Shown here piece after piece: positions 8,003-16,601 of a stretch of 64,000 bases of DNA. Location: positions 62,001-126,000 of the forward strand of contig NZ_JAKGBI010000011.1 in the NCBI RefSeq assembly GCF_021530565.1, in the 5' to 3' direction. The DNA comes from Pseudoalteromonas sp. SMS1 (lineage in GTDB: Bacteria; Pseudomonadota; Gammaproteobacteria; Enterobacterales; Alteromonadaceae). The position numbers and the translations under genes are program-made. The first letter of the stretch is position 1. Each line of letters begins with the position of its first letter. The notes under the pieces were generated by a model. That model did no database searches. It had not been told where the DNA came from and saw only the letters and a list, made by a program, of their open reading frames with translations.

Positions 8003-8188
8003 TTAACACCGTCGTGAACCACAAGCTCTGCAAGTCATCGTTGCAGGGCAATCTCTACCGGTGATGTCACAATTTACGTCTGAATGATATAACGTCCCGC
8101 CAGCAATCTGAGGTGTCTTCTCTTTTGCGATACCTGCACTATTTAAGTTCAGTTGTTTAAAGTTCTTTTTTTTAATCTGAAGTTTCAT
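8003..8188 (-). CDS. Gly-Gly-leader Cys-rich peptide precursor (no. 1)
   Basis: A 61-residue product. Residues 1-31 form a lysine-rich leader (MKLQIKKKNFKQLNLN, then TPQIAGG), followed by a 30-residue core with five cysteines (VNCDITGRDCPATMTCRACG). Two more genes in this window (20693-20902 and 53745-53888) share the MKLx-K-rich start and a Gly-Gly end at residues 30-31, so the three form a family. Such leaders are typical of precursors cleaved by a peptidase-containing ABC exporter, or of modified peptides. No exporter, protease or modifying enzyme lies nearby. AAGGAAT before the ATG is a good ribosome binding site. Whether the core is modified, disulfide-bonded or free is unknown. Confidence 0.7.
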   Translation of the reverse strand: MKLQIKKKNFKQLNLNSAGIAKEKTPQIAGGTLYHSDVNCDITGRDCPATMTCRACGSRRC

Positions 8189-8381
8189 TTGTAATTATTC
8201 CTTATAATAACCGTCTATTTTTTAGACAAACCCACCTTATCAAGTATGTTTCATCTGCACAACTACGTCGTAAATCCAATTCACCAGCGCAGCTTACACC
8301 CGTTCTATCGATTAAACTGTTTTTTATTCATCAGCAACGATTATACTTGTTAAGTACTTAACAAAATGCGGGCCTATCACA

Positions 8382-9803
8382 ATGAAAAAGAACAACTATT
8401 TAGCAGTTTTACTAAGCATGCTTAGTATCATTCCGCTAACAGCTGCCGCGACGGCCAAAGTAGAGGATGTCTTCAAAGCCAATTGTGCCTCATGTCATGG
8501 CGAAAAACTGCAAGGCGGCATGGCTGGTTCACTATTAGACTCAACATGGCTATCGGATGGTTCTGATAAATCTCTAGCCGAAGCGATTAAACAGGGTGTA
8601 AAGGAACGAGGTATGCCCGCTTTTGGCGCCTCATTGTCGGATGAAGCAATTCGTACATTGGTTGTTTTCATCAGAGAAGCAGGCTACCGCGCAGATACTC
8701 AAACCATTCAGACCCCAACGCTCAATACACATTTCAAGACCGATTATCACAGTGTCAACACACGTGAAATAACATCAACAACTGGTATTATTTGGGCAAT
8801 GGATTTCTTGCCAGATGGTAAATTGCTGTACACCCTCAGACAGGGCGAACTCTGGATGATAAATAAAAACGGCAAGCGCGTTCAGATTAAAAATACGCCG
8901 CAAGTTTGGCATCGAGGACAAGGCGGCATGCTCGATGTAATGCCTGATCCTGATTATGTTCAAAATGGTTGGATCTACCTCTCATACAGTAAAAAAACAG
9001 GTAAAAATGGTTCAGGTCAAGACATTGGTATTACGGCTATTGTGCGCGGTAAAATCAAAAATAACCAGTGGGTAGATCAACAGACTCTCTTTGAAGCACC
9101 CACAAAAACGCATAAAAACCGCGGCTGGCACTTTGGTTCGCGGTTTGCGATCTCGGGGGAGTATTTATTTTTTAGTAATGGGGATGAAGGCCACCAAAAT
9201 GATGCACAAGACCTCAAAACACAAAATGGTAAAATCCACCGCATATATAAGAATGGACAAATTCCAAAAGACAACCCTTTTTATGAGCAAGCTGGGGCAC
9301 TAAAAACAATATGGACGTATGGTAATCGAAACCCTCAGGGGTTGGTTAAGCATCCCACAACACATCAGATCTGGTCAACTGAACATGGCCCTCGCGGGGG
9401 AGATGAGCTTAATTTAATTACCAAAGGGCTAAACTACGGGTGGCCGAAAGTCACTTTTGGTATGAATTATGATGGTACGCCGATTACACCACATACTAGC
9501 TTACCAGGTATGCAACAACCCATACATCAATGGACGCCTTCAATCGCTGTCGCGGGCATGAACTTCTATACAAATGCGCTTTTTGACAAGTGGCAAGGCG
9601 ATCTGTTTGTAGGCAGCCTAGCTAAAAAGCAGCTTCACCGCTTGCGTATTAAAGGTAACCAAGTCATTGAAGATGAGATTATTTTAAAGGGCTTGGGACG
9701 GATCCGAGATGTAGTTACAGCACCAAGTGGCGAGATCTATATTACGATGAACGACAGACAAGCAAATGAAAGTAAAGTCATCGCCCTATCCCCAAGCCAA
9801 TGA
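8382..9803 (+). CDS. PQQ-dependent sugar dehydrogenase with cytochrome c domain
   Basis: A 473-residue periplasmic enzyme. A signal peptide (residues 1-23) is followed by a class I cytochrome c domain with heme motif CASCH (35-39) and a distal methionine candidate in GMPAFG. From about residue 125 comes the six-bladed propeller of soluble aldose sugar dehydrogenases, with typical segments GGMLDVMPDPDY, RGWHFGSRF, YGNRNPQGL and STEHGPRGGDELN, which supply PQQ- and calcium-binding residues. It should oxidise aldoses in the periplasm and pass electrons through its own heme to the respiratory chain. Fusion of a cytochrome to the N-terminus is a known arrangement. No PQQ synthesis genes lie in the window. 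Confidence 0.88.
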   Translation: MKKNNYLAVLLSMLSIIPLTAAATAKVEDVFKANCASCHGEKLQGGMAGSLLDSTWLSDGSDKSLAEAIKQGVKERGMPAFGASLSDEAIRTLVVFIREAGYRADTQTIQTPTLNTHFKTDYHSVNTREITSTTGIIWAMDFLPDGKLLYTLRQGELWMINKNGKRVQIKNTPQVWHRGQGGMLDVMPDPDYVQNGWIYLSYSKKTGKNGSGQDIGITAIVRGKIKNNQWVDQQTLFEAPTKTHKNRGWHFGSRFAISGEYLFFSNGDEGHQNDAQDLKTQNGKIHRIYKNGQIPKDNPFYEQAGALKTIWTYGNRNPQGLVKHPTTHQIWSTEHGPRGGDELNLITKGLNYGWPKVTFGMNYDGTPITPHTSLPGMQQPIHQWTPSIAVAGMNFYTNALFDKWQGDLFVGSLAKKQLHRLRIKGNQVIEDEIILKGLGRIRDVVTAPSGEIYITMNDRQANESKVIALSPSQ

Positions 9804-10215
9804 ATATCGAAACCGAATAACAAACAAGTGATGACCGACAGGCAGTTAAACAGCTGCCTCTTGGTTACCGTGCGATGCTTACCGCACGTTAGCAATGCCA
9901 GCGCACACAATCACATCGGTGCCAAACTCGCGCACTTTTTTTATCACACCACAAAGCTTATTAAATCAGCATCTCTTAGTACACATTACCCCTGACGTTC
10001 CCGCAATGAAATCGACGATAAGATATATCCATGAGTGGCTACGGTCGAAAAACTAGGCATTTTGGTACTTATGAAAGTGGTGCTACTCGTCCACATTTAG
10101 ACAATGACAATTGTCAGTCATCACCGTAACAGATTACATCAAACCATAAACACGTACACGATAAGAACACGTTCGAGTTTCGTCCGACACCGTATCGCCA
10201 CACGACAAACTCAGC
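9804..10215. other. Intergenic region between convergent genes
   Basis: No gene seen. A small stem (AGGCAG at 9840-9845 with CTGCCT at 9854-9859) and a second one (GTGCG/CGCAC) follow the dehydrogenase and may act as its terminator; neither has a strong T run. Confidence 0.4.
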
Positions 10216-12035
10216 TTAGAGCTTAAAAAACGCTGCACTGGCCTGTAAGTTTTGCGACACACGTACGATATCCTGTACTGAGTGCGTTAAACTGCCACTG
10301 GCTTGAGAGTTTCTATATGACGCGACTTCTACCGATTTGACGGTGTGATTTATTTGTTCAAGTCCAGCCTGTTGCTGCCCCGAAATATTCATCATATTTT
10401 GTACAAGTTCAGACGTTTTGTTTGCCGCCGGTATGATTGTCTCAAGTTGTTTTCCTGCGATCTCTACTAAATTGACACTTTCTACGGCTGTTTCGCCAAT
10501 TCTTTCGGAAGCCTGCTGACAGCGCTCAGCCAACTTTCGCACTTCGCTTGCGACAACAGCAAAACCTCGACCATGGGCACCCGCCCTTGATGCCTCTATC
10601 GTCGCATTTAACGCTAGTAAATTTGTTTGGTAAGCGATCTCATCAATTATCTTTATTTGATCTGCAATCACTCTCATGGCGTCTATCGTCTGCTTGACCT
10701 TACCACCACCGTCTTCTGCCTCTGCGGTGGTATTAATTGCCATACGGTCCGTTTCCAGCGCGTATTCACTATTGATCTTTATTGATTCGCCCATTTTCAA
10801 TGTGGCGCGTTTTGTATCTGAGACACTTTTCTCTTGTTCTGATGTAGAATTTGCAATTTCTTTGGCCGTTCTCGTGACCAAGATCGAAACTTTCTCCAAG
10901 GCGGCCGAGCTCTGTTTTACCTCTTTAACAACAGTCGAAAACTGGATAGACATATCTTGTAATGCGCGCAACAAACGAGCGGTCTCACTATCTCCTTTTA
11001 TTTTTTTCCCAATAGTCAACTTACCTCGCGCCAAGGCATTGGCAATCGACACAGCTTCATTAATAGGCTTTGTAATTGATCTGTAAATCAGCATCGCAAG
11101 TAATATTGCAACAATGAAACTCACAACACTGACCGAGACCACAAGCGTTTGCGAGTTCATATTATCTTGTTGAAGTAGTGGGCCCAGATGATCTTGCCGA
11201 TCTTTGATCCCCAGTTTAAGTTCTTCTATTTGTCGTGCGGCTTGTCGGCCGATCACATCCAAGTATTCACGTTTTAAATGGTTGCGCGATGCTATGACGT
11301 GCACCAACTGGTTAAAATATTCAATGTATTTTGGCGAAAGGTTTTGAAGGCTAAAGAAATGGCTTTGTCGTTTTTGATCTTGTAGTAATGCGCCTAAAGC
11401 CCTCAAGTTAGTATTGAAATGCGTGTATTCTGACTGAACACGTTTTGCATCGAGTACATCGTTTGTATCTAAAAACTTCGCGACATAAAGCCACGCTAAT
11501 AGCAAGTTTAGCAAAGACGTGGCTGCAAAAATGCCGTTTCCATGTCATTATCTGTTCGCGCATTCAATAAGATCTGAGACAGTTCTTTCTCCATTCTGGG
11601 TCCGATCACGTTCAGATTGTCGTGCACTAAATTGTTGCGCTCAGAAATCTTTGCAGCGACTTTTTCGAAGGTAGATGCGTATTGGTCCGCCAATTGCTCC
11701 ACTTCATTAAACGTACTTATCTGCTCCTGACTAATGGCATCTTGATGCGCACTTTGCAAAAGCGCTTTGAGAGCAGCCATACGGGCTAACTCCTCCCGTA
11801 AAGCCTCAGCTTTTCCATTATTAATGTAATGCAATGCTGCAATGCGTAGGCTCAGTAGATTTGCCTGAACTCTGCCAGCATTATTGGTATTGCGAGCAAG
11901 TGAACGGTAATCTCTAAACCCATCAGAAGCTGTATTAAGCGCTTGTATCGAAACTAAAACAGCACAGCAGAAAAGTAGTAGTAAGACAAAAAAGCCAATA
12001 CCAAGACGATTTGAAATTTTTAGCTCCGCAAACAT
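10216..12035 (-). pseudogene. Methyl-accepting chemotaxis protein, frameshifted
   Basis: Two overlapping minus-strand frames encode one chemoreceptor of about 607 residues. The first (12035 down to 11508) gives the first membrane segment (about 12-33) and half of a helical periplasmic domain. The second (to 10216) gives the rest of that all-helical domain, a second membrane segment (SVSVVSFIVAILLAMLIYRS), a HAMP region and the signalling tip with the conserved core IDEIAYQTNLLALNATIEA. Inserting one base in the five-A run at 11527-11531 joins them as METAFF-AATSLLNLLLAW. The all-helical sensor suggests a helical-bimodular-type domain binding organic acids; this is inference. The ligand is unknown. 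As read, the gene cannot make a working receptor. Confidence 0.88.
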
Positions 12036-12149
12036 ACCTACCTTCTGGTGCCATACAGCATCCTCTGTGCGCGATTCTAAAAATATACTACAAACAATAA
12101 TACTTGCTTGTTTATTGATATAAAAACAACAACCCTATGTATTTTTACT

Positions 12150-12629
12150 TCAGCTTATCTTGTCGAAGGCTTCAATAACAGGTGTATTCACATCAACATA
12201 TTGCTTTTCTTTCGGTGCAAGTATAGTCGCAATCCCAAATACAACCTCTTGTTTTTTTTGATTTGTGCATTGGCAGTCCAATGTAATAACCCCATGCTCA
12301 AAGTCTTTATCAATGACAGTGACCTTTGTTGTAATTATGTCACCAATCATCACTGGCGCAACAAATTTTAGTTCTTGAGATAAATAAATAGATCCCGGCC
12401 CTGGAAGTCGAGTGCCAATCAAGGCTGAAATATGAGCTGCCGTCCACATACCATGTGCTACCACACCATGAAAGCGCGTATTTTTTGCATACTCTTCATT
12501 TAAGTGTATTGGGTTACAGTCCCCAGTTAAGGCTGCAAAACCGATCACATCACTGGTTTTTACGGATCTCACAATTGACGCATTTTGGCCAATTTCTATA
12601 GCTTCAAACACAACATTTTCTAACATCAT
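12150..12629 (-). CDS. MaoC-like (R)-specific enoyl-CoA hydratase
   Basis: A 159-residue hot-dog-fold protein. It carries the hydratase 2 signature FAALTGDCNPIHLNEEYAKN followed by RFHGVVAHGM, which includes the catalytic Asp and His of the PhaJ/MaoC family. Length equals that of PhaJ-type hydratases. The gene starts 3 bases after the stop codon of the FabI-like gene, so the two are translationally coupled. The pair would interconvert enoyl and hydroxyacyl thioesters (hydratase) and reduce the enoyl (reductase). Specificity for CoA or ACP cannot be read from sequence. Confidence 0.88.
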   Translation of the reverse strand: MMLENVVFEAIEIGQNASIVRSVKTSDVIGFAALTGDCNPIHLNEEYAKNTRFHGVVAHGMWTAAHISALIGTRLPGPGSIYLSQELKFVAPVMIGDIITTKVTVIDKDFEHGVITLDCQCTNQKKQEVVFGIATILAPKEKQYVDVNTPVIEAFDKIS

Positions 12630-12632
12630 TAT

Positions 12633-13400
12633 TTAGTCCACCACATGATAACCATTGTCCACGTAGAGCGTAGCCCCTGTGACAGCCTGTGATAAATCAC
12701 TGACCAAATACAACACAGCACCCGCAACATCTTCTGCCGACAACGCTCGCTTTAAGGGCGCTCTCTCAGCACTTTTGTCCAGTAACGTATCAAAGTCGTT
12801 CAAACCAGATGCAGCACGCGTTTTTATTGGCCCCGGAGAAACAGCATTCACTCTATGTCCTTGCTCACCAAGCTCGAGTGCCAAGTATCGAACCGAAGAT
12901 TCTAACGCCGACTTTACAGGTCCCATCAGATTGTAATTTTGCACCGCTCGTTCACTCCCCAAATAGGACATAGTGATAAGGCTTGAAGAAGGGTTTAACA
13001 GCGGTTCTGCAATTTTAACGATACGAATTAATGACCAACAAGAAATTTCCATGGCTAAGAGAAACCCCTCTCGGTGCGCCTCCAATATTCGCCCATGTAA
13101 ATCTTCCAAGGGTGCATACGCAACTGAGTGAATGATAAAATCAATTCGACCCAATTTAGCTTCAGCAAGCTCAATCAAGCTCATGAGTTGTTTATCACAA
13201 CGTACGTCACATTGTGTGAATATAACTTCAGGTAGTTCGGTTTTAAGAGGCAAAACATATGGCGCGGCTTTTTCGTTCGCATAGCTGACAATTAAGTGCG
13301 CCCCTACGCTATGTAACAGTTGGGCACAAGAAAAGGCAAGACTATGTTTATTTGCAACCCCGACAATGAGGCCTTTTTTTCCCGTTAGATTAAACATCAC
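12633..13400 (-). CDS. FabI-like enoyl-[acyl-carrier-protein] reductase
   Basis: A 255-residue SDR of the FabI type. It has the variant cofactor motif GVANKHSLA in place of the classical TGxxxGxG, the SVAYAP box, and the active-site pattern NYNLMGPVKSALE, which resembles the FabI YxxMGxxKxALE. The C-terminal segment GAVLYLVSDLSQAVTGATLYVDNGYH is also typical. It would reduce trans-2-enoyl thioesters with NAD(P)H in fatty-acid synthesis. It is coupled to a MaoC-like hydratase rather than placed with other fab genes, so it may be a second reductase for a side pathway such as polyunsaturated or modified acyl chains, or an antimicrobial-resistant copy. That role is inference. Confidence 0.85.
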   Translation of the reverse strand: MMFNLTGKKGLIVGVANKHSLAFSCAQLLHSVGAHLIVSYANEKAAPYVLPLKTELPEVIFTQCDVRCDKQLMSLIELAEAKLGRIDFIIHSVAYAPLEDLHGRILEAHREGFLLAMEISCWSLIRIVKIAEPLLNPSSSLITMSYLGSERAVQNYNLMGPVKSALESSVRYLALELGEQGHRVNAVSPGPIKTRAASGLNDFDTLLDKSAERAPLKRALSAEDVAGAVLYLVSDLSQAVTGATLYVDNGYHVVD

Positions 13401-13630
13401 AAAACCTTATTCATTTTTCATCCGAAGTTTAAAGGCACACCTCCCTTAACAATTTATCCAATCATAAGCATTAGACTTTTCATAAATAAGACAAGTGAAA
13501 AACAAGAAGATGAAACCACCAACATTAAGCGAACATTCAGGCTATGCTCCATTTAAAAGTCACGTTGCAACATAAAAAATACATAAATAAAACACAATTA
13601 AAACATAATATTTTTTATAAAAAACAGTGC
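13401..13630. other. AT-rich divergent intergenic region
   Basis: Promoter space between the minus-strand FabI-like gene and the plus-strand barrel gene. A-rich upstream of the barrel-gene promoter, as expected of an UP-element-like stretch. No ORF seen. Confidence 0.4.
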
Positions 13631-13658
13631 TTTACATTACAAAAAGTCCATGTATTAT
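13631..13658 (+). promoter_or_regulatory. Predicted sigma70 promoter of first barrel gene
   Basis: TTTACA (13631-13636), 16-base spacer, TATTAT (13653-13658). The same arrangement with closely similar flanking bases precedes the paralogue downstream (14684-14711). The start codon at 13692 lies 33 bases after the -10 box. Confidence 0.6.
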
Positions 13659-13691
13659 GCTTGCGTTTTTGTAGATAAAATAGGGACTTTT

Positions 13692-14393
13692 ATGAAACGT
13701 TCACTTCTAGCACTCTCAATCGCACTCCTTTCAAGCAATGCAATTGCAAATGATGCGATCAACTTCGACTACGTTGGTGCAGGCTATGGTAAATTCAAAA
13801 TAGATGGTTCATCTACCCATGTAAGTTTTAATGGATTTGCTATCGAAGCGAGTAAAAAAATCAGTGATGACTGGGTGATATCTGCACAGTATTTAGATAC
13901 TTCCCGTGACCATTCTCGATCATCTGAATATTACTCTCAGGGTGCGGAATTCGCTTTAGAATCAAATCAGGAGTTCGACATTAGTCAGTGGAACCTTGGT
14001 GCAGCTTATGTGATAAACCTAGAAGAGAATTCGGTTTTAGAACTTGCAGCACACATTGGTAGACTAGAAGCTGACACAACCATTGTTTCAAGACACACGG
14101 TGCAAGACTCAAGCCCGTTTAATGTTGAAGCAGACAGATCAACAGTGTACGAAAGTAAAGCCCACACCACAACTTATGGCTTTAACATAAATTACCACTA
14201 TGCGTTTTCTGACTTTTTCACCGCAGAAGCCGGCATTGGTTACGAGCACAATGACGAGGCAGCACAAGAAAATGAGTTTGTCTACCAATTGGGGCTAAAC
14301 TACAACATCACACCAGATTTCACTGTCAGTGCACTATATCGTAACGTAGATGCTTACGAAAACCATCAGGTTACTTTACGTTACAACTTCTAA
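13692..14393 (+). CDS. Outer-membrane beta-barrel protein, paralogue 1
   Basis: A 233-residue exported protein with a Sec signal peptide (MKRSLLALSIALLSSNAIAN) and an alternating-residue beta pattern ending in VTLRYNF, the aromatic C-terminus used for BAM recognition. Opening INFDYVGAGYGKFK and closing AGIGYEHN...YQLGLNYN segments match small OmpA-like or opacity-type eight-strand barrels. The start at 13692 is preferred over an in-frame upstream codon because the latter would overlap the predicted -10 box. It is followed by a terminator and by a paralogue of the same length. No cargo or substrate is evident. Likely a porin-like or adhesion barrel. Confidence 0.8.
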   Translation: MKRSLLALSIALLSSNAIANDAINFDYVGAGYGKFKIDGSSTHVSFNGFAIEASKKISDDWVISAQYLDTSRDHSRSSEYYSQGAEFALESNQEFDISQWNLGAAYVINLEENSVLELAAHIGRLEADTTIVSRHTVQDSSPFNVEADRSTVYESKAHTTTYGFNINYHYAFSDFFTAEAGIGYEHNDEAAQENEFVYQLGLNYNITPDFTVSALYRNVDAYENHQVTLRYNF

Positions 14394-14409
14394 GCGAAGT
14401 CAAACAATG

Positions 14410-14428
14410 AGGGAACAAAGTGTTCCCT
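14410..14428 (+). terminator. Hairpin after barrel paralogue 1
   Basis: AGGGAACA and TGTTCCCT form an 8-bp stem with a 3-base AAG loop 16 bases after the stop codon. A weak T run follows. Confidence 0.6.
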
Positions 14429-14683
14429 TACAAATTACCATTTAAACGCCGATAGTAGTTTCCCAGCCGCTCCTGACTTCTAACTTTTTCTCCGACTAAT
14501 TAACGTCCCCTGTTATCACCACGCCTAAAGCGACTAATAAACATTCAACGTTACACGTCCAATTTTGAAATGATCAACTGGCAAGCCCCCCCAAAAAAAA
14601 CAACACAAAAAATACACATAATAGGAACAATAAAAAAACGAAACAAACAATAATTTAAAATAAAAACCAAATAAAATCATAGC

Positions 14684-14711
14684 TTTACATGTGTTGCAAA
14701 AAATGTATGAT
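14684..14711 (+). promoter_or_regulatory. Predicted sigma70 promoter of second barrel gene
   Basis: TTTACA (14684-14689), 16-base spacer, TATGAT (14706-14711). It is a near copy of the promoter of the first barrel gene, so the duplication included regulatory DNA. It shows that translation starts at 14749 rather than at an in-frame upstream ATG near the -35 box. Confidence 0.6.
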
Positions 14712-14748
14712 GCGCCTAGATTTTTATGCAATTAAATTATGGATTATT

Positions 14749-15453
14749 ATGAAACAAACACTTCTTGCCCTTTCCGTTGCACTGCTCTCTTCAAATGCGA
14801 TTGCTAACGATGCCATTAGTTTCGACTACGTGGGTGCAGGGTACGCAGAATTCAAAGCCTCAAACAGCAATATTGAGAATAGCTTTGACGGTTTTGCGAT
14901 AGAGGCGAGCAAAAAATTGAATGAAAAATGGGTTGTGTCGGGCTTATATGCTGATACTTCGTACGATAAAAACGACTCACGTACTATTCAATACAACAAT
15001 GCAGTTCAAAAAATCACTGGCCATAAAGACTATGATGTTGCTCAATGGGAACTTGGTATTTCTCATTTAGTATCAGTAGAAGAAAACTCAGTGGTCGAGT
15101 TTAAAGGATTCTTTGGTCGTTTTGACTTAGAGAGTACGCACAAGGGCGCTAGTCATTTTCAAAACAAAAACACACCAAATTCAGTTTATGATGTAACTGT
15201 TTATGATACCAACGCGACAGCTCACAATCGTACATATGGTTTACAGGCAAAATACCACTACGCATTTTCTGACTCTGTAAGCGGTATTGCAGGTGTTGGT
15301 TACCAGCACATTAACGATGCTAACTCTGAAAATAACTTTTCTTATCAGTTAGGTCTGCAGTATAAAATCATTGATGGCTTTACAATCAGTGCACTATTTA
15401 GCGATGCTGATGTATTCGAAACACGTCAAATTACTCTACGTTATAATTTCTAA
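14749..15453 (+). CDS. Outer-membrane beta-barrel protein, paralogue 2
   Basis: A 234-residue exported protein with signal peptide MKQTLLALSVALLSSNAIAN, closely similar to the first paralogue at both ends (ISFDYVGAGYAEFK near the start, TLRYNF at the end). The middle, where surface loops are expected, is diverged. This is what one sees when a barrel gene is duplicated and the exposed loops change under selection. A strong terminator follows. Each copy has its own promoter, so expression levels can differ. Confidence 0.8.
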   Translation: MKQTLLALSVALLSSNAIANDAISFDYVGAGYAEFKASNSNIENSFDGFAIEASKKLNEKWVVSGLYADTSYDKNDSRTIQYNNAVQKITGHKDYDVAQWELGISHLVSVEENSVVEFKGFFGRFDLESTHKGASHFQNKNTPNSVYDVTVYDTNATAHNRTYGLQAKYHYAFSDSVSGIAGVGYQHINDANSENNFSYQLGLQYKIIDGFTISALFSDADVFETRQITLRYNF

Positions 15454-15462
15454 CGTAAGTAA

Positions 15463-15489
15463 AAACGGGCGCTGACTTGTCGCCCGTTT
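15463..15489 (+). terminator. Intrinsic terminator
   Basis: AAACGGGCG and CGCCCGTTT form a 9-bp stem around a 9-base loop, with CACGTTTTTT downstream. It ends the second barrel gene and lies just before the convergent mscS-like gene. Confidence 0.8.
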
Positions 15490-15502
15490 CACGTTTTTTA
15501 GC

Positions 15503-16336
15503 TTATGCACCCTTGTCAATAATATGTACATCACGTTGAGGGAACGGAATTGAGACATTGGCGCCATCTAGCGCAGGTTTTATTGCTCGATTAGTATCGA
15601 AATACACATCCCAATAGTCGTCTGTTTTACACCAAACCCAAACCGTCAAATCAATGGAGTTATCGCCATATCCAACCACCCCCACGAAAGGGGCTGGCTC
15701 TTGCAAAATACGGCTATCACTTTTAGCCATCTCAACAAGTGCCTTTTCAGCTTCATCCACACTGTTGTTGTAACTGATACCGACAGACAAATCCACCCGG
15801 CGTATTTGTTCATGAGTAACGTTGTTTACTTTTTCACTCGCCAAAGGACCGTTAGGTAAAATGATACGTCGGTTGTCCAGTGTGGTGAGAAATGTACAGA
15901 AGACGTCAATAGCTTCAACAACCCCCTCCTCGCCTTGAGCAACAATATAGTCCCCCACTTGAAAAGGCTTGAAGATTAAAATCAGTACCCCACCTGCAAA
16001 GTTTGAAAGACTACCTTGTAGCGCAAGCCCAACCGCTAAACCGGCTGCGCCAAGAATAGCAATGAAAGACGTAGTTTTGACGCCAAGCATTGATATTACA
16101 GAAATAAATAAACATGCTTTTAACAGCACAGTCGCAACGCTACTCAACCACTTTCTGAGAGAGACATTGAAATCACGTTTTTCTAACACATAATCTATTG
16201 CTTTCCCAACAATAGAAATCAGCCATAAACCTACAATTAAAGTAATGATCGCTAACGCCAATTTCGGCGCGAACTCCACCGCATGCACGGTAATCAAATC
16301 GATAATTTTTTGTACATCTGTATCACTAACTGCCAT
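15503..16336 (-). CDS. Small-conductance mechanosensitive channel, MscS family
   Basis: A 277-residue channel subunit with three predicted membrane segments. The pore helix and beta-domain entrance read GLALQGSLSNFAGGVLILIF, the hallmark of MscS TM3, followed by KPFQVGDYI at the start of the cytoplasmic beta domain. Length is close to that of E. coli MscS (286). The ATG at 16336 is preferred over an upstream TTG because GGAAAGG lies at the correct distance before it. It should open under membrane tension during osmotic downshock. It stands alone, convergent with the barrel gene. Confidence 0.92.
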   Translation of the reverse strand: MAVSDTDVQKIIDLITVHAVEFAPKLALAIITLIVGLWLISIVGKAIDYVLEKRDFNVSLRKWLSSVATVLLKACLFISVISMLGVKTTSFIAILGAAGLAVGLALQGSLSNFAGGVLILIFKPFQVGDYIVAQGEEGVVEAIDVFCTFLTTLDNRRIILPNGPLASEKVNNVTHEQIRRVDLSVGISYNNSVDEAEKALVEMAKSDSRILQEPAPFVGVVGYGDNSIDLTVWVWCKTDDYWDVYFDTNRAIKPALDGANVSIPFPQRDVHIIDKGA

Positions 16337-16601
16337 AACCCTTTCCAATTTAAATTAACACTTAAGACTTAATCTTAGTTAATAAAATGATTTTTATGCT
16401 AAGTTTTTATTAATTGCTGTTTCTCCTTATCTTTGGCGGGTTAATTAAGGGCCATCAACCTCTCGTCATACCTAATGCTCACACAGCGCTTTTCAGTCAT
16501 GACCCCAAATGATTGCGGCATCCACAGTGTAATTGGTTGTAATTTTTAGCATTAAGTAAGTATGCGAAAATGTTAATAAACCAATACCGTCAGAGAACCT
16601 T

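Noticed and set aside
10676..11086. Plus-strand frame of 136 codons
   Set aside because: It is antisense to the conserved chemoreceptor signalling domain, with no start signal.
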